This document shows, piece after piece, positions 1 through 15,060 of a DNA stretch of 64,000 nucleotides. Numbering within the stretch: position 1 is the first letter of the stretch; every line of letters begins with the position of its first letter. A program made the translations under genes and the position numbers. Origin of the DNA: Unio delphinus (Eukaryota > Mollusca > Bivalvia > Unionida > Unionidae). Under the pieces are notes generated by a model that had not been told where the DNA came from, ran no database searches, and saw only the letters and a list, made by a program, of their open reading frames with translations. The DNA lies in NCBI GenBank assembly GCA_029339505.1, contig JAQISU010000081.1, positions 13,675,001-13,739,000 on the forward strand. Direction: 5' to 3'.

Positions 1-36
1 TTAGAGCTTCTAAAGATTATGCGCTATAGAAAGTCA

Positions 37-73
37 TTATTATTATTATTTTTATTATTATTATTATTATTAC

Positions 74-126
<53 letters not shown>
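37..126. repeat. (ATT)n microsatellite
   Basis: An ATT/TTA trinucleotide run with two small interruptions. It produces an artificial poly-leucine reading frame on the + strand, which is not a gene. Confidence 0.97.
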
Positions 127-179
127 GACGTTGACAGTATTGTAGTTGTCGATGCCAAAGATCACGCAGTTGGTGACTT

Positions 180-500
180 AAGCGCTCGAGATAGAGTCGA
201 TGTTGGTCAAGTTTGTCAAAACTCTATTTCGAGCAGACCTGGCGTATATGCAAAAGCTTACCTTGGCAAAAGTCACCAACACGTGGAGAGTGGCCACGAA
301 CTCTTGTCAGCGAACTTCCCAGACACGTTTTTATTGCGTTTCAGTTGGCGGAATGACGTGTCGATCAAACCGGAAACAAACACACCTTTGTGAACATCCG
401 GTTGTCACGGATTCACGTCAGAATCAACAATCGAACAATATCGTGGGCGCGAACTCAAATGTAATGTCGTCATCGCTATTTGAAATTACACATGTGCGAA
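180..500 (-). other. CpG-richer block, possible first exon of a leftward gene
   Basis: This block is clearly richer in C+G and CpG than its surroundings. On the minus strand it contains a good splice donor (CCAAG|GTAAGC, exon end at 262). I find no convincing start codon or protein, so if it is an exon it could be 5' untranslated. The next exon would lie left of the window. A weak call based on composition and one donor. Confidence 0.2.
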
Positions 501-504
501 CATG

Positions 505-1000
505 ATGAAAATTAGCAGGACGTCGATACAGGAACGCAGATATCGTTGAAAGAATTCGCGTAGTATGTATGTGTACATCTCATACGAAATGATCAGAATA
601 AAGACATCTTAATAACTGTATTACCTTTTAATGCATTTCTAATGGGACTTGGAGATCTGGTTTCATCCTTGTCCATGGTAAAATAGCCAGAGGTTTGTAG
701 TTTGAAGAGCAATAAAATATATTCCATTTTTAAAAACCACTTGCACCATTGCTAAAACAACTAAATAAAATAAACAATAGTCGTGCATTTCATTTTCTCC
801 TCAATATTCATGAGTAAGACAGAAATTTGAGGGGTCTGAGAAGACATTGTTCTTTATTCGAAATGTGTACAAAACCTAATCTACCGTGCTGAGTACTGTT
901 TTACTCAAAATTGAGTAGAGATTTTTTTCGTATTGTAGTGATTTATTTACATGTTATTGAAGGTGGTCTTAACATGTAAGATAGAGTCAATACTATCTAA
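505..1000. other. no gene seen
   Basis: AT-rich sequence with no supported exon, RNA gene or repeat structure. Confidence 0.6.
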
Positions 1001-1004
1001 GTAC

Positions 1005-1545
1005 CATATTTTAAAGGGGCCATGCTATAATGACACCATACTATATACGGAATAAACTATGTAAGGACCATACAATATAGGGAATACATTATATAAAGAA
1101 TATACTATGTAAGGACCACACCATATGGGGACAATGCTATATACGGAATATATTGCGTAAGGACCATACAATATAGAGAACAAACTCTATATGGAATATA
1201 CTATGTAAGGACCATACTATATTTGGACCATACTATATAGGGAATGTACTATGTTAGGATCATACTATATTTATACCATACTATATAGGGAATGTACTAT
1301 GTTAGGATCATACTATATTTGGACTATACTATATAGGGACCATACTATATATGGAATATACTATGCAAAGTCAATACTATGTAAAGACTATAGTACATGT
1401 ATATACGGATAGTACTATATAGGAACCATACTATACCGGGACCATATTCAATATTGATCATGCTATATAGGCACAATACCACAAAGAAACCTTATTATAT
1501 AACGGATACATAGGGACCATTCAATACAGAGACAATACTATAAAG
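1005..1545. repeat. degenerate short tandem repeat, ACCATACTATATAGGGA type
   Basis: About 540 bp of a drifting short unit built on ACCATACTATATAGGGA and GGAATATACTATGTAAGG. The units vary in length (roughly 15-20 bp) and are point-mutated, so this is an old minisatellite rather than a recent expansion. Confidence 0.9.
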
Positions 1546-4500
1546 AACATATTTTTTTCGATATGAGAGTCAAACTTAACTGACCGTCATGCTGACAGTA
1601 AAACAAAAGTTATCATAAAATATCTGGTTGTTAAGAAAACAAAGGATTACAATTGTAGTGCAGTTTTAATATTCCCCAATGTTTACTTTTCAAATTAACA
1701 ACAGACTCCTTCATTATACTTCTTCATATTATAAAAACAAAAATTGCTGTCAAGCCGTACCCGCCATAATATTGGTGCTTATGAAGCAATCCATATTTAT
1801 GTGATATAAAACAAGCACAGAATATTAATGCGCTTATAACGCAGCGTTAATATTTATAAATGTGATTAGAATAATGGAAAATGTATTATTAACGATTGGG
1901 CTGATCTCGCGTGAGTCTAGTAGCACCCTCTTGCGTTGATTACTAGGAGTGGTGAAACATGTTAATTGGAGTACACGAATAAAAGTAAGACTTTGTTACT
2001 GCCACAACCAAGTACATGTAGCATGTTAATGAGAACTGCCAAGAGGGTTTGAAATTAGATGACTTTTTGCGTGGTTATATGAAGTGTTAAAAGTATTCCA
2101 CTGGATTTGTATTATATGATTTCATGACCTGAAAGATCTTGAACAAAATACAAGCTTAAAAACTCGAAACAAAGTAAAAAATACGGTTGTCGCATAGCTG
2201 TATGCTTATTAGTTAGCCGGTAATTTGTTCTGAGCCGTTGTCGGTCTTATCTTGCACACGTTGCGGAAATTTATGCAGTCCTCGCCGATCTTGTTATAAA
2301 TAGGCATAATTCATTGGGTGTGGATGACCTGCAGATTTCGTTGCGCTTTTATTTATTAGAAAAGATCTCAACGTGTTTACAACTATATGTTGTTTATATG
2401 TTAACCCTAATACAGACTGAATCTCAGAACGTCTTCCCTAAACAACTTAATATTTGATCTTCGACCACGATAGGTATCGATCGGCAAAATGATAGTAAAT
2501 AAATCACTATTTCACCCTGAAGCCATTTCAACTGTTTTCTTTTAATCCTTCTTATGACTGTAATTTAAATTGACCAATCACAATTTTTTTTCTGAGTCTT
2601 TGTTATTATTCCCATCACTGTAAGAATTTTGTATCTGATGTAAATATCATGCAACGATTGACCGGCCAATTTTACGTATCTCCAAAGCCGAGACATTCCG
2701 CTCTCGTTGAATCTCCATTTCGTTTTCAGTAAAAGTTGAATACCGCACGATTGATAAATGTCATGTGGCAAATATTTTACGTTGTATTCGCTTTAGAATT
2801 GCCTAATTCACTTTCTTCGTCTAACAGACGACATTTTGAAATAATTGACTTCATTCCTTTCTTGAATAGAAGAAAAAGAAAACAGAACAAAGACTACTGA
2901 TAACCATTACGTCACAGACTACAAGAGAAAATGGGTGTAAATTCTCTGGAAGATTCTAAATCAGTAAAATGATCCGTTTGTCGGCACGCGCAGTTTGTCT
3001 ATTGCTGACAGAACTGCAAATTATAACGGTCTAAAGTGACAGGACAATTATGAATTACATAAATATTTCGTGCTAGAATATTGATGTTTGTCTTGCTACG
3101 ATGAAACACGAACTGGTGCTTGTATACAAAGCTTGATTAGCGTGTATGTACCGTCTGTATTCGTTTATAAGTCATGTCAAATTACAAACAACAACGATTT
3201 TGATCTGCCGTATCATGTTGTGCCTGCACATGAGCAGCTATGTTGCTTGTTCTACTGACAACTCCTAACAAACTGCACAGACCCAGATCTGGTGAAGCAA
3301 AGATCATGCCATACAGTATTCATGAGACTGCGATAGCATGGATTGAACACGTAAAATTACACTTCCTTAAGTTTTAAAATGGCGAATTCTCCAGATAATT
3401 TATGTATTTTAGGTATACGTGTTTAGTAATTTTAAAAGAAATAAATATTGGATATTTTCTTGAAACGAGTGAATAATGTAATGAATCAATTTCATCACGC
3501 ATCAAGCAAAACTTATCTTTTGTGCTTTAACGTTTTGGAAAGCAAGGTGTATATGTACTGCATAACAAACTACACTTGGCAATTTCTTAATGGGTCCCGC
3601 GCGATGTTTTCGGTTTAACGTCTATGTTCTGCTGTGTTTCGTGACATTCACACAAAAAATATAATCAGTTCCCCTTTCAAATTCAAAGTAAAGTAGCAGC
3701 TTAAGAAAAACAAATTCTTGGATTTTGACTCCAGTTGAATTCATCGGTAGGTGGACACCATTTAAGAATGTATTAAAATACGCAGGTTCTTGATTCGCTT
3801 GGTAGGAGACCCCTTGTTGCTAACATTATTACTACTACTAACAGTGTCTTTGAAATGTGATTTAGTAATGCTAGTGAACCCAACATGAATGCTTAGTTCA
3901 ACTATGTTCAGGTGTGCAAGCAGCATAATTGAAACAGTGACGTTACATAAGGTGTCAACAACACGGTGTTCCCACGATTATTTCAGTCTAAATCTCTGAT
4001 GCTGTATATCTGGCCTGAAGGTTTATTTCCTCCATAAAGACACGAAAGTGCAAACGGACATGGCAACATAATCCAAATTAAGATCTGTGACGATATTAAG
4101 TGATCGATTAGACCGTTTTCAAAGTTTATTGATGAACATTTAAAAATAAGAAGCTAATCAAGAATCCTAGCAATATGGTGAACGCTCGGAAGAACAATGC
4201 TCGTAATTTCATTGAAACAGTAGACAGATTTCATATGAAGCTTCTGATTAACAAAAAGAATGAAAAGAATGCTGAAAATTGGGAAGCCCAATCCAGACGG
4301 TAAAAATCTAATTTTCCATAGTCTACCGGAGATATAAGTAGAACGGCGAGAGTTAAAAATGCAATTAGAGATTACATAAGTCAGAATTAAGATTTAGATA
4401 AGTAAAATCGATATAGAGCGAGCTTTCCGCCTTCTGGGAACAGGAGGGCTGCGATAAAAAAGTATTGCTTTTTAACGATGAAGACGCAGTCCTGATTCTG

Positions 4501-4970
4501 TATTCACATTTCTATTTGTGCATGATTGTGGAATACCGGTGCATGATCACTCTCTTTTGTAGCATATGTGACCTTTATCCTGACTCGTGGGTTATTTTGA
4601 CCGTCTATTGCAAGCACTGTGCTTTCCATTATCCTAGAACATTCTTTCACAATAATCAAGAGAAACATTAAATGCAACACCTTTACTTACAAAAGAGGGC
4701 AGTTTTTGACCTTAGAATTTCTGCAAACGTGTGGTTTCGAACTGATCGAATTACATACATATACGGTTTCTTAAGTACAAACTATAATAGAAGAAGTCGA
4801 TATTGTTAATATTAACTATTTTTTTTTTAATTTTCATTATTATTTATGAGGTTTAAATAATTTTAGATAATGGACAAAACCTAGTGCCTAACGCAGATTT
4901 CACATTTTCGGGTGGACTCTTTCTATCTTCCAAATATGCATATGAATTATTGCATTAATCATAAATGACT
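1546..4970. other. intergenic or intronic, no gene seen
   Basis: AT-rich sequence with only short random reading frames. The only structure I can support is the dispersed repeat copy at 3201-3291. Confidence 0.55.
3201..3291 (+). repeat. dispersed repeat, copy 1
   Basis: It shares the start TGATCTGCCGTA and the end AACTGCACAGACCCAGATCTG with 63187-63252, in the same orientation, about 60 kb away. Copy 1 carries about 25 extra bases in the middle. The second copy sits in a hairpin, so this looks like an old non-autonomous element or part of one. Confidence 0.65.
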
Positions 4971-4974
4971 CTCA

Positions 4975-5700
4975 GGGGTATGACCTAGCCATTGATAAGA
5001 GATGACAAAGACACAAGGGATTTGGCTGTAGATCATCATGACAGTAGGTGTAACACCCAAACATAGATAGGAGATGATAATGTCACTAAGAGTATGACTG
5101 TGGCAAAGATAAGAGATGATCCTAACAATAGGATTATGGATGGGTCAAATGTAAGTGATGATTATGAGTGTAGGGATATGACCCAGACATAGATAATGGA
5201 TGATCGTGACACTATGGTTATGGTATAGACATAGATAAGAGATGATCATGACACTAGGGATATGGCCCAGGCATATATAAGAGATGATCATGACACTAGG
5301 GTTATGGTATAGACACAGATAAGAGATGATCATGACACTAGGGATGTGGCCCAGACAGATGATCATGACACTAGCGGTATCGCATAGTCCCAATAAGAGA
5401 TGATCATGATACAGTGATATGGCCCATACATATATAAGAGATGATCATGACACTAGGGGTATGGCTAAGCCAAACATAAGGGATGATCATGACATTCGGG
5501 GAATGACCCAGACTTATATAAGATAGTATAAGGACACTAGGGGTATCGCATAGACACAATAAGAGATGATCATGATACAGGGATATGGCCCAGACATATA
5601 TAAGGGATGATCATGACACTAGTGGAATGACCCAGACATATATAAGATATTATCATGACACTAGGGGTATGACAGAGGTCTAGATAGACGAGATCACGAT
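4975..5700. repeat. about 42-bp minisatellite, GAGATGATCATGACACTAGG type
   Basis: Around 15 imperfect copies of a unit reading roughly ATAAGAGATGATCATGACACTAGGGGTATGGCCCAGACATAT in segments. Copies differ by indels and substitutions. The minus strand gives repeating I-C-L-G-H-I-P-S-V-M-I type frames, which are by-products of the repeat. Confidence 0.93.
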
Positions 5701-7228
5701 AAATATACACAATGTTATACCAAGTCCAAGTTTCTACTTTAGAATATTTCAGATCTGACAATGGTATGTATTATGTGGTCACAATGACGTTGACTGCAGG
5801 GCCTTTATCATCTATTAGAACGAGTCTGATCTCTTTAGTTTATTTGAAACTATGGCCAAGTTTAAGGTTGGTATAATTGCCAAGAATCTTTAATCAGTGC
5901 GAAAGAGAAAATTAAACAACCGCAATATGCATTTTAGGAGCTCGTTCTGTTTATGTAAAAGAAAAAGAATAATAAGTTGTTACATTATTAAAGCAAATGT
6001 GGAAAGACAAAAGGGATGGAGAACTATACATATATCCATTATAAGTTAACTGCAACCTCATATTATTTTCTTTTCGACCAACCGTTATTGTAATATAATT
6101 TTATTCATTTGAAACTGGCATTAGAATGGAATCAAGTCACACACACTTAATATGACATTTAGGTTTTGCTAATCCTGAAAATATGAATAATCATCCCAAT
6201 GAAACTTTTACTTTCAGACATTGATCTATGCACCACACCAAAGTCCAGTGTTTTATGTCACCAAAAGCATTACATTAGTACCCCTTTTTAAAGAGAAAGA
6301 TGTAGATCGAAATGTTCACAATTTGAAAAAATAGCAGAGAATTTAGAACGATCAAGAGATCACGGGACTTTGTACTTTCAGAGCGTACTTATTGGCAAAG
6401 GTCGTGAAAGTTATACTTCAGTCAGTAGAAGCAAGTGCTGATTATGGTTTGTTCAAGTTAAGGAATGCATCTCAAAGTGTCACGAGCTGATAAATGAGGC
6501 ATTGCTACAGAGGTTTCCGAAAAGCAAAAACAAAATAGGCAAACTAAAAAAAACAATTAGTTGGCAGTTAGTGTGCGTTTAAATGGTCGATAAAAGTTAT
6601 GGCATTCTTAGACAATTGATATTAATCGAAGACTAATAATTGCGTAAATAGTGACATCAAGACTTACATTGATGAAAACTATATAGACACTTTGTAAAAC
6701 CCTGCTTATAGAAATGGCGACTATTCCTTGACTCATAAAGTTTCATTTATCAATAAGTGTATCATATAGATAGGAAGAAAACATTTATTCTCAAACAAGT
6801 AATTACAAATTTCAATCTGGAACAACTTATAATAATCAAACATCTAATACGACTGATCCGATATCGTTATCACTTCCGTTTGTACACTTACTGTAATAAA
6901 ATACGACACGTAATTTCTCTTGGTATAAGTTAAAAATAAGCAACATAATAAAGACAAAGCTGTTCCAAAAATGCTTCTTTCTCAGAGGTTAAGGTCATGC
7001 ATATATATTGGACACTATGCATGTGTTGGTTCAAACAAACTCCGTCTGATGTTATGTTAGACAATTATGAACCATTCATGCCGAAAGGTTTCTCTACCAT
7101 TTATTGGTGATTCGACCAATCCTATCTCTTTTTAAATATTAAGGGATACCGGAACTTATCAAACTCTCGTATTATTAGATAATTTGCCTTCATCAGAGAA
7201 ATTATTCTGAATGTTTTAGTGTTCAGGG

Positions 7229-7230
<2 letters not shown>
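5701..7230. other. no gene seen
   Basis: AT-rich unique-looking sequence with no supported exon, RNA gene or repeat. Confidence 0.55.

Positions 7231-7282
<52 letters not shown>
7231..7282. repeat. (TTA)n microsatellite
   Basis: About 17 perfect TTA units. The poly-isoleucine tail of the minus-strand frame here is an artefact of the repeat. Confidence 0.97.
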
Positions 7283-8287
7283 GAGTTTTTCCAAAGTCCA
7301 TTCCATAATATTAATTTGTCATCATACTCAGCCTTAGGACCAGTGACCGTCGGCGATGCATTTCTTTGCCCATTGAGGGTGTTCATTTCATATCCGGAAA
7401 TAAGACTGAACTTAATCCATATGTAACTTACAATACTTGTTTGGATTAAAACGGTGATCCGATTGAAAATGAAATCCATGACTTATACACTGCTTGTGCA
7501 GTTACTAGAACCATGTCAAAAAGAGCTCTTGGGTATTAAGAAGATCAGAAAATTATTCCTTTGGTTGCACGTGTACTGTCAGGCATTCGTTGAGATCACA
7601 TGTGCTCCTATTATTGATCAATCAATTTATATATTGATCATTGTGATTCTTTTTTAACCGCTAATTCTCTTATTTATAATTCGGGTGACAAATTACAAAT
7701 ACATACCGATGAAAAAGATACCGAGCTCTTATGTTTGCTTCAGAGGCCTATTAGTGAAGCTGGTTCTTAGATGTACCAACTTACCGTTTTTAATAATGGG
7801 GTTATTATGCGACAATGTAGACTGCCCTATGCACTTATCGATAACGAATGGCCAGTGAGCTATCATATTGTTGTTCCAAAGACCTCTAGATAAGAAAATT
7901 GTTAGTTTAGCCCTTTAAATGCCTTTGGCTGGTCATTTAGCAACAGATCACACGATCTTACATAATTTTTCTTGACCGAAAGATAAAAGCTATGTCTCCA
8001 CAGGCTGTAGATCTTGTCGGACATAAATGGTAGGAAAACCCAACTAAAAGATACCTAAAGCTATGTTACAAACTATTGCTGCGTTTGACGAACCGTTTAA
8101 TATAATAATGGTTGAATGAATGTGTAGGTCCCTTGCCTAACACCAAGTCAGGCAACCGATACTTGTGGACTCTAAAATGTGGTGTCATTCAGAGTTTCCA
8201 TGGGAAATTTATTACGGAATATTAAGAATAAAACTATTGTCAAATTGTGTAAACGTTTCCAATTTCATGTCAAAGTTGTTCCAACAA
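7283..8287. other. no gene seen
   Basis: Unique-looking AT-rich sequence up to the target site of the LINE copy that follows. No supported exon. Confidence 0.5.
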
Positions 8288-8294
8288 GTTATGT

Positions 8295-8678
8295 CATCAT
8301 CATCATAGGCGACTTAGTCTCGGGAGATCATGTGGACAGCGCCTTTGAGGTGTCTTCTGTCTCTGGGCTGTTGGCATCGTCTGTTGTGGCTGTGCAGGCC
8401 TATGATTGAGTGACAGTCCCCCTTGCAGTTTGTGCAGACATACTGGGAAGCCTGAGTTACTGTGATTGCTGCCACCTGGCCCTTTCTTACACGTTTCTCT
8501 ACCGCCAACTGGGCTCTCCTCGTCTCAGCGACTGATATACCCTTACTTACTGTCAGTCTCCAGGTGCCTCGGTCCTTGGCCAGCACTTCCCCCTTGCACA
8601 CATCCTTGAAACGGAGTGAGGGGCGGTCGACTCTTCTTGTGTCAGTAGCCAGCTGTCCATATAGGATGTCTTTGGCAG
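8295..8678 (-). mobile_element. 5'-truncated non-LTR retrotransposon (LINE) with target duplication
   Basis: The minus strand reads without a stop from the truncation point at 8678 to a stop at 8314. It is the C-terminal tail of a LINE ORF2. It starts PAKDILYGQLATDTRR, continues RPSLRFKDVCK and W-R-L-T-V-S-K-G, and ends with a CCHC/C2H2-like finger (C-x2-C-x4-C-H-x9-H-x3-C, residues YVCTNCKGDCHS then HSHNRRC). The stop is followed by a short (GAT)n tail. The copy is flanked by a perfect 7-bp direct repeat GTTATGT at 8288-8294 and 8679-8685, the expected target-site duplication. Its GC content is far above the neighbourhood and the frame is intact, so the insertion is fairly young. Short 3' tails of this type are typical of RTE-like lineages. 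The clade is an inference. Confidence 0.9.
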
Positions 8679-8685
8679 GTTATGT

Positions 8686-9974
8686 ATGAATTAACTAATT
8701 AGGTATCCAGCAGTTTAATTTATGTGTAAATCAGACTGAAAGGCATGGGGCGTTGGAAAGATTTCGATAGACTCTATAGAATACAATGACGTCGTATTGC
8801 TTTCATACCAAACAAGATTGGAACGAAAGTTTTCATTTCTTGCTGCTTGCTGTTTGGGACTAAACTCTATAGTTCGTATGGCTTAGTGAGCTGACTCAGC
8901 ACTTTTTATCTTCTTTATATGTTGGCGAATTTTGGCACCTGATATGTCCATTGTTTCAGCCTACAAGCCTGGATTTGTTGATATTGTTAAGGCCTTCAAC
9001 CCTCAACAACGTATACTTTCGTACGATGCAGTATACGTTATATCGCTACCAAGACTTAACAATGTTGTTGGCATATTTTCTCTGTTACGGATGTGCGTAA
9101 TGTTACATCCGGTTGTGCAAGGTGAGCGTAATTTAAAAAGGTGATAGAGCGTTGAGATTTTGAAATGGAAAATATGTTGACTGATGCCCACAAGACTGCT
9201 CATACTATGCAGGTATATTTTTCCTAATATTCAATTAACACGCTTGTTACAATATATGTAATTGATTTTTTGCCCACATCGTGTGTGACATGTTTAAACC
9301 TATAATAATTCAACTTATGTTGCATTACTATAGACTGACACTGCAAACATGATAACGATACGACTCAATTTTTTTAAAGCACCGTTAAAAATGCAAATCA
9401 AACCCATACATGGTCATCTTGAAAATTGTACAGATACTCTTAGAGGATACATGGTAATATGGTTACATGTCATTTACTAAAATACTTATAATTTTCTGTT
9501 TAGTTGGTCCTTAGATCTTTTAAAACATTTAATATTTACACTATATTATTTAATTTTAAAATCATTCTATTACTACTCTTTCACAATGGATGTATATGTA
9601 TATAGCGTGTTTTAACCAAAGATGACCGAAAATCAAAATGGCGCTGTATTTGATGAAAATCTTATAACCACTGGACCAATATTTTGAATTGACAGTACTA
9701 TCTACATCGTGTTTCCTCTCAAGACCTTTTAGATTGCATGAATGAAATGAAAAATGGTATATAGCATCCAATAGTGATACAATTGCATCCATTTTTGTCA
9801 AATTAGTTGATCTGGCATTTTCACTGAATGACGTCTTATCATGTCCTAATGATTCAGAATGAAATTTACATCTCAGACATTAGACATCTGCTTGGACAGT
9901 CATCTTCAGAATCATTTAGCTACTTCCCCTGAAATGCAATAACTCGTACTTTGTTTATCATCTGCTGCTGTCAG
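8686..9974. other. no gene seen
   Basis: AT-rich sequence with only short random reading frames, ending at the splice acceptor of the homeodomain-like exon. Confidence 0.5.
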
Positions 9975-10120
9975 CATCCAAAAAGCTGCGCCACATCTTT
10001 ATAGATGAGCAACTGCATGCGTTGGAAGCAGAATGGAATGCAGGATTGACAAGTGTAAAGGATGGCGGAAGAATCGAGAATCTGGCCAACTCCCTGAAAC
10101 TTACGGTGCAACAAATCAGG
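9975..10120 (+). CDS. orphan exon encoding a divergent homeodomain-like segment
   Basis: A strong pyrimidine-rich acceptor (TGCTGCTGTCAG) precedes 146 bp of open frame much richer in GC than its flanks. Reading from 9977 gives 48 codons. They begin SKKLRHIF (basic arm plus the conserved Phe 8), then DEQLHALEAEW (helix 1 with L16, E17 and an aromatic at 20), R-I-E-N-L-A-N-S-L (helix 2) and LKLTVQQIR, which matches L40, T41, Q44, I45 and K/R46 at the start of helix 3. The loop between helices 1 and 2 appears about two residues long. The exon ends AGG|GTTGTT, exactly where Paired-class homeobox genes often have an intron (between homeodomain residues 46 and 47). The missing part would start V-W-F-Q-N. 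I did not find that exon downstream, nor any upstream exon. If real, the product would be a DNA-binding transcription factor. It could instead be a decaying copy or a transposon helix-turn-helix. Confidence 0.55.
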
Positions 10121-10599
10121 GTTGTTTAAAAGAATTTCCTCTTTCTTGCAACGTTTTGATATCCAACAACATAATTAATTGCATTTCTTAATAATTTAAA
10201 AGCAAATACAGTTGTTTTTTTTATATTAGTCAATGAATTTCATAAGTCAGAATTGCAGGATGTGTATATACACCCCCATATTACATGGGTAATAAAATTT
10301 ATATCTATTTAGCATTACTTTTCCAATTACCCATGAGAGTACCATTTTTAAAACCAAATTTCCCTTCTTATAATGGCGTAGTATTAAATCATGATTATTC
10401 ATCATCGGATGCATATGAACTAATGCCAAATTACCTTAGTCGCCAGATTGTCTAATATTATTAAATCTTTGAAAGATTAACGTGGATTCCCATTATCTAC
10501 AGAATGTCGTAGTTTCAAAAAGGGTTTCCTAATGTTAATTTCCGTGGTCCCCAGAGTGTCTTTGTGATCTCTCTAGAGTGTAGCACTATACTACTAGCG

Positions 10600-11066
10600 A
10601 TATTATCATGGAATATACTCATCTTTTGCATTATTGTATGCGGATGATTTAGTGTTATTTGCTGAATCTGCAGTTCAGCTACACAGATTGCTTAGTGCGT
10701 TATGGAGCATTACAATATTAACACTCAGTTTATAGGAAAATACCATTGTATTTTGAATCATGAAAACTAGCGTTTTAGTTTCCTGGGTTTCGGTGCAACA
10801 TTCCACCATTTAATTTCTTTTCTATGTAATCTCTTCGCAAAACTAGTGGCATATTACAGGAGCAGCACAAACAGCAAATGCAATGTATGGTTTGAAAAAC
10901 CTAATTAAATCGCTTTGATAAATTGTTCTACTTTATGAAATATCTTAATCGCTAAATAGAATCAATTCCAACGCTTTGATTTCACAGATGTAATCAAATT
11001 AAAGCTGTGCATACTTCTTTATGTAAATATGCTCTAGGAATCACTGAACAAACACCAAATATGTTT
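10600..11066 (+). pseudogene. decayed LINE reverse transcriptase fragment
   Basis: Frame by frame, the + strand retains the reverse transcriptase motif C box as LLYADDLVLFAES, followed by Q-L-H-R-L-L and a later N-T-I-V-F. It then shows A-Q-T-A-N-A-M-Y-G-L-K-N-L in the thumb region, and near 11010-11066 the string HTSLCKYALGITEQTPNMF, like the region after the RT core of many animal LINEs. Stops and frameshifts separate these blocks, so the element is long dead. It lies downstream of the homeodomain-like exon on the same strand, possibly inside its intron. Confidence 0.75.
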
Positions 11067-12350
11067 AAAATCGTGAACTTAAATATTTAAAAGTAATCAA
11101 TCTATACAGCGAATTGTCATTTCCAATATAGATACTGAAGAGAATTATTACGGTGTTGCTGAATGCACAATGTACAGCAACTTGAGAAAATATTTAATTC
11201 AATTGGTAAACCTAGCATAATATTAATCTCCAAAAATATTAATGATTGCAAATTATATTACTTTTAAGCAAAAATAATGCAATATTTATAATATCATGCA
11301 TAACTATTTACTATTCCTGTCGAAATCATTAATATCAGAGTATGTGTATACCAGATTGAATGTATTAATGTAATTTGGGTCAGTGGCTATTGTTACGATA
11401 ATAATGGTTATTATCGATTCAATTCGTAACAAATTAGAGACGGCACGCACATAGTTCGTATTGAGATACAGATATATATCATTTATTTTAAAAAATTCCT
11501 CAGTTGAACTAACGTTTTAATTGCGATTTTGTAAAGAACATTAGTAAAACAGGAAGTACAAGGGAGTCTACAAAATTTATTATCGGTAGGAAAGCGGTGT
11601 CGTGGAAGCGGGGCTAAGTCAGTGAAGTTTAGCGTGCTTCGAATATTAGCGTCATACTTCTGACTACATAAAGAACAATATGTACATAATTTACGTTGAT
11701 TATCCACAAGTTGGTTAAAATTCCATAAAGCTACAAACTGTGTGTCACGGTTTTGCGTGGTGTTTCAGAAACTTTCAGCTTTCCTTACTCAGGTTACCAA
11801 TTATTTCATAAACAAATTCTGAGTGATGTCGCTATTTAGTACGTTGTACTTTTGTTTGTCTCTTCTGAAGGCTGTATTGGAATGTTTATTACTTCGACGT
11901 TTTATTCGGATTCCGAAATTTAACCTCATGCAGACAGAACGCGAGTCATTGAATAACACATAGAAGATAAATAGTACGCCTAGCAGAAAAGATGTTTTTG
12001 AGAAGAGAATTTTATCTAATTTTAGACATGTATTTTGTTTGTATCATTACTATATTTCCGACCTGTATTATATTTCATAAACTAATTTGATTGTTTGTAA
12101 GGCAGGGAAAAAAAAAGAAATTCAAATCATAAAATTAATTATTTTTGCAGTTTTGGTTGTCCTTTTAAAAAAAAATTGTCACAACTACAAAAATATGTTA
12201 TATAGAGAATAAAAACCAATCCATGTGATCTCTCAAAATGTATTACTAATAAAATATAGAAAGGCAAACGTTAACTGAATAATATTAACGATATAGATCT
12301 ATTTTTCAGTTATCTAATTTTCATATTATAATGTATTTTATATATATATA
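11067..12350. other. no gene seen
   Basis: AT-rich sequence. A somewhat GC-richer patch near 11570-11640 gives no supported exon. Confidence 0.5.
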
Positions 12351-12430
12351 TACCAAGCGTGTAGAAATCCTCTTTCTATACATGATTACCTGTGACTGAA
12401 AGAAAAGTCCAGTTTAATGAATAAAATTCC

Positions 12431-12542
<112 letters not shown>

Positions 12543-12665
12543 TATATACTCTGTATTAATAATACACCAGAAGATGTATAAAGTTTTCATTCACAAGAGG
12601 CTTGCCCGAGTTTTCTTTCTATCATTTTTTATACATTGATTGGAATATTATTGATACATCGTACA

Positions 12666-12668
<3 letters not shown>

Positions 12669-12733
<65 letters not shown>
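12669..12733. repeat. (TA)n microsatellite
   Basis: About 32 TA units inside the same inverted-repeat structure. Confidence 0.97.
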
Positions 12734-12736
<3 letters not shown>

Positions 12737-12827
12737 ATAAAAATTCATATTTGCACTTTAAATAGGGTTAGATATGTTCCTGGCAAATGTGTGTAATCAT
12801 GTATAGAAAGAGGATTTCTACACGCTT

Positions 12828-14930
<2,103 letters not shown>

Positions 14931-14943
14931 TGTTTGATGTAGT

Positions 14944-15060
14944 GCGCAATATTGGATTAATTGGTAGAACGTTGGACTCGTAATCCAGCTGTCGCGGTTT
15001 CGATACCGTCGGGAGTCTCGGTAAACTCTAGGAAAGGGCATTAGCTAGTCATTTCCACGA
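14944..15060 (+). mobile_element. tRNA-derived SINE head (degenerate)
   Basis: The segment contains an A-box-like TGGATTAATTGG, an anticodon-arm-like TTGGACTCGTAATCCAG with loop CTCGTAA, and a B-box-like GGTTTCGATACC with one extra base. No clean acceptor stem can be closed, and it is followed by non-tRNA sequence, so it is a tRNA-related SINE or a decayed tRNA copy rather than a working tRNA gene. The 3' limit is uncertain. Confidence 0.5.

Noticed and set aside
19..393. 124-codon frame with a poly-leucine start
   Set aside because: The leucines are the (ATT)n microsatellite; the rest shows no domain.
5145..5761. Minus-strand frames rich in ICLGHIPSVMII
   Set aside because: Translation of the 42-bp minisatellite.
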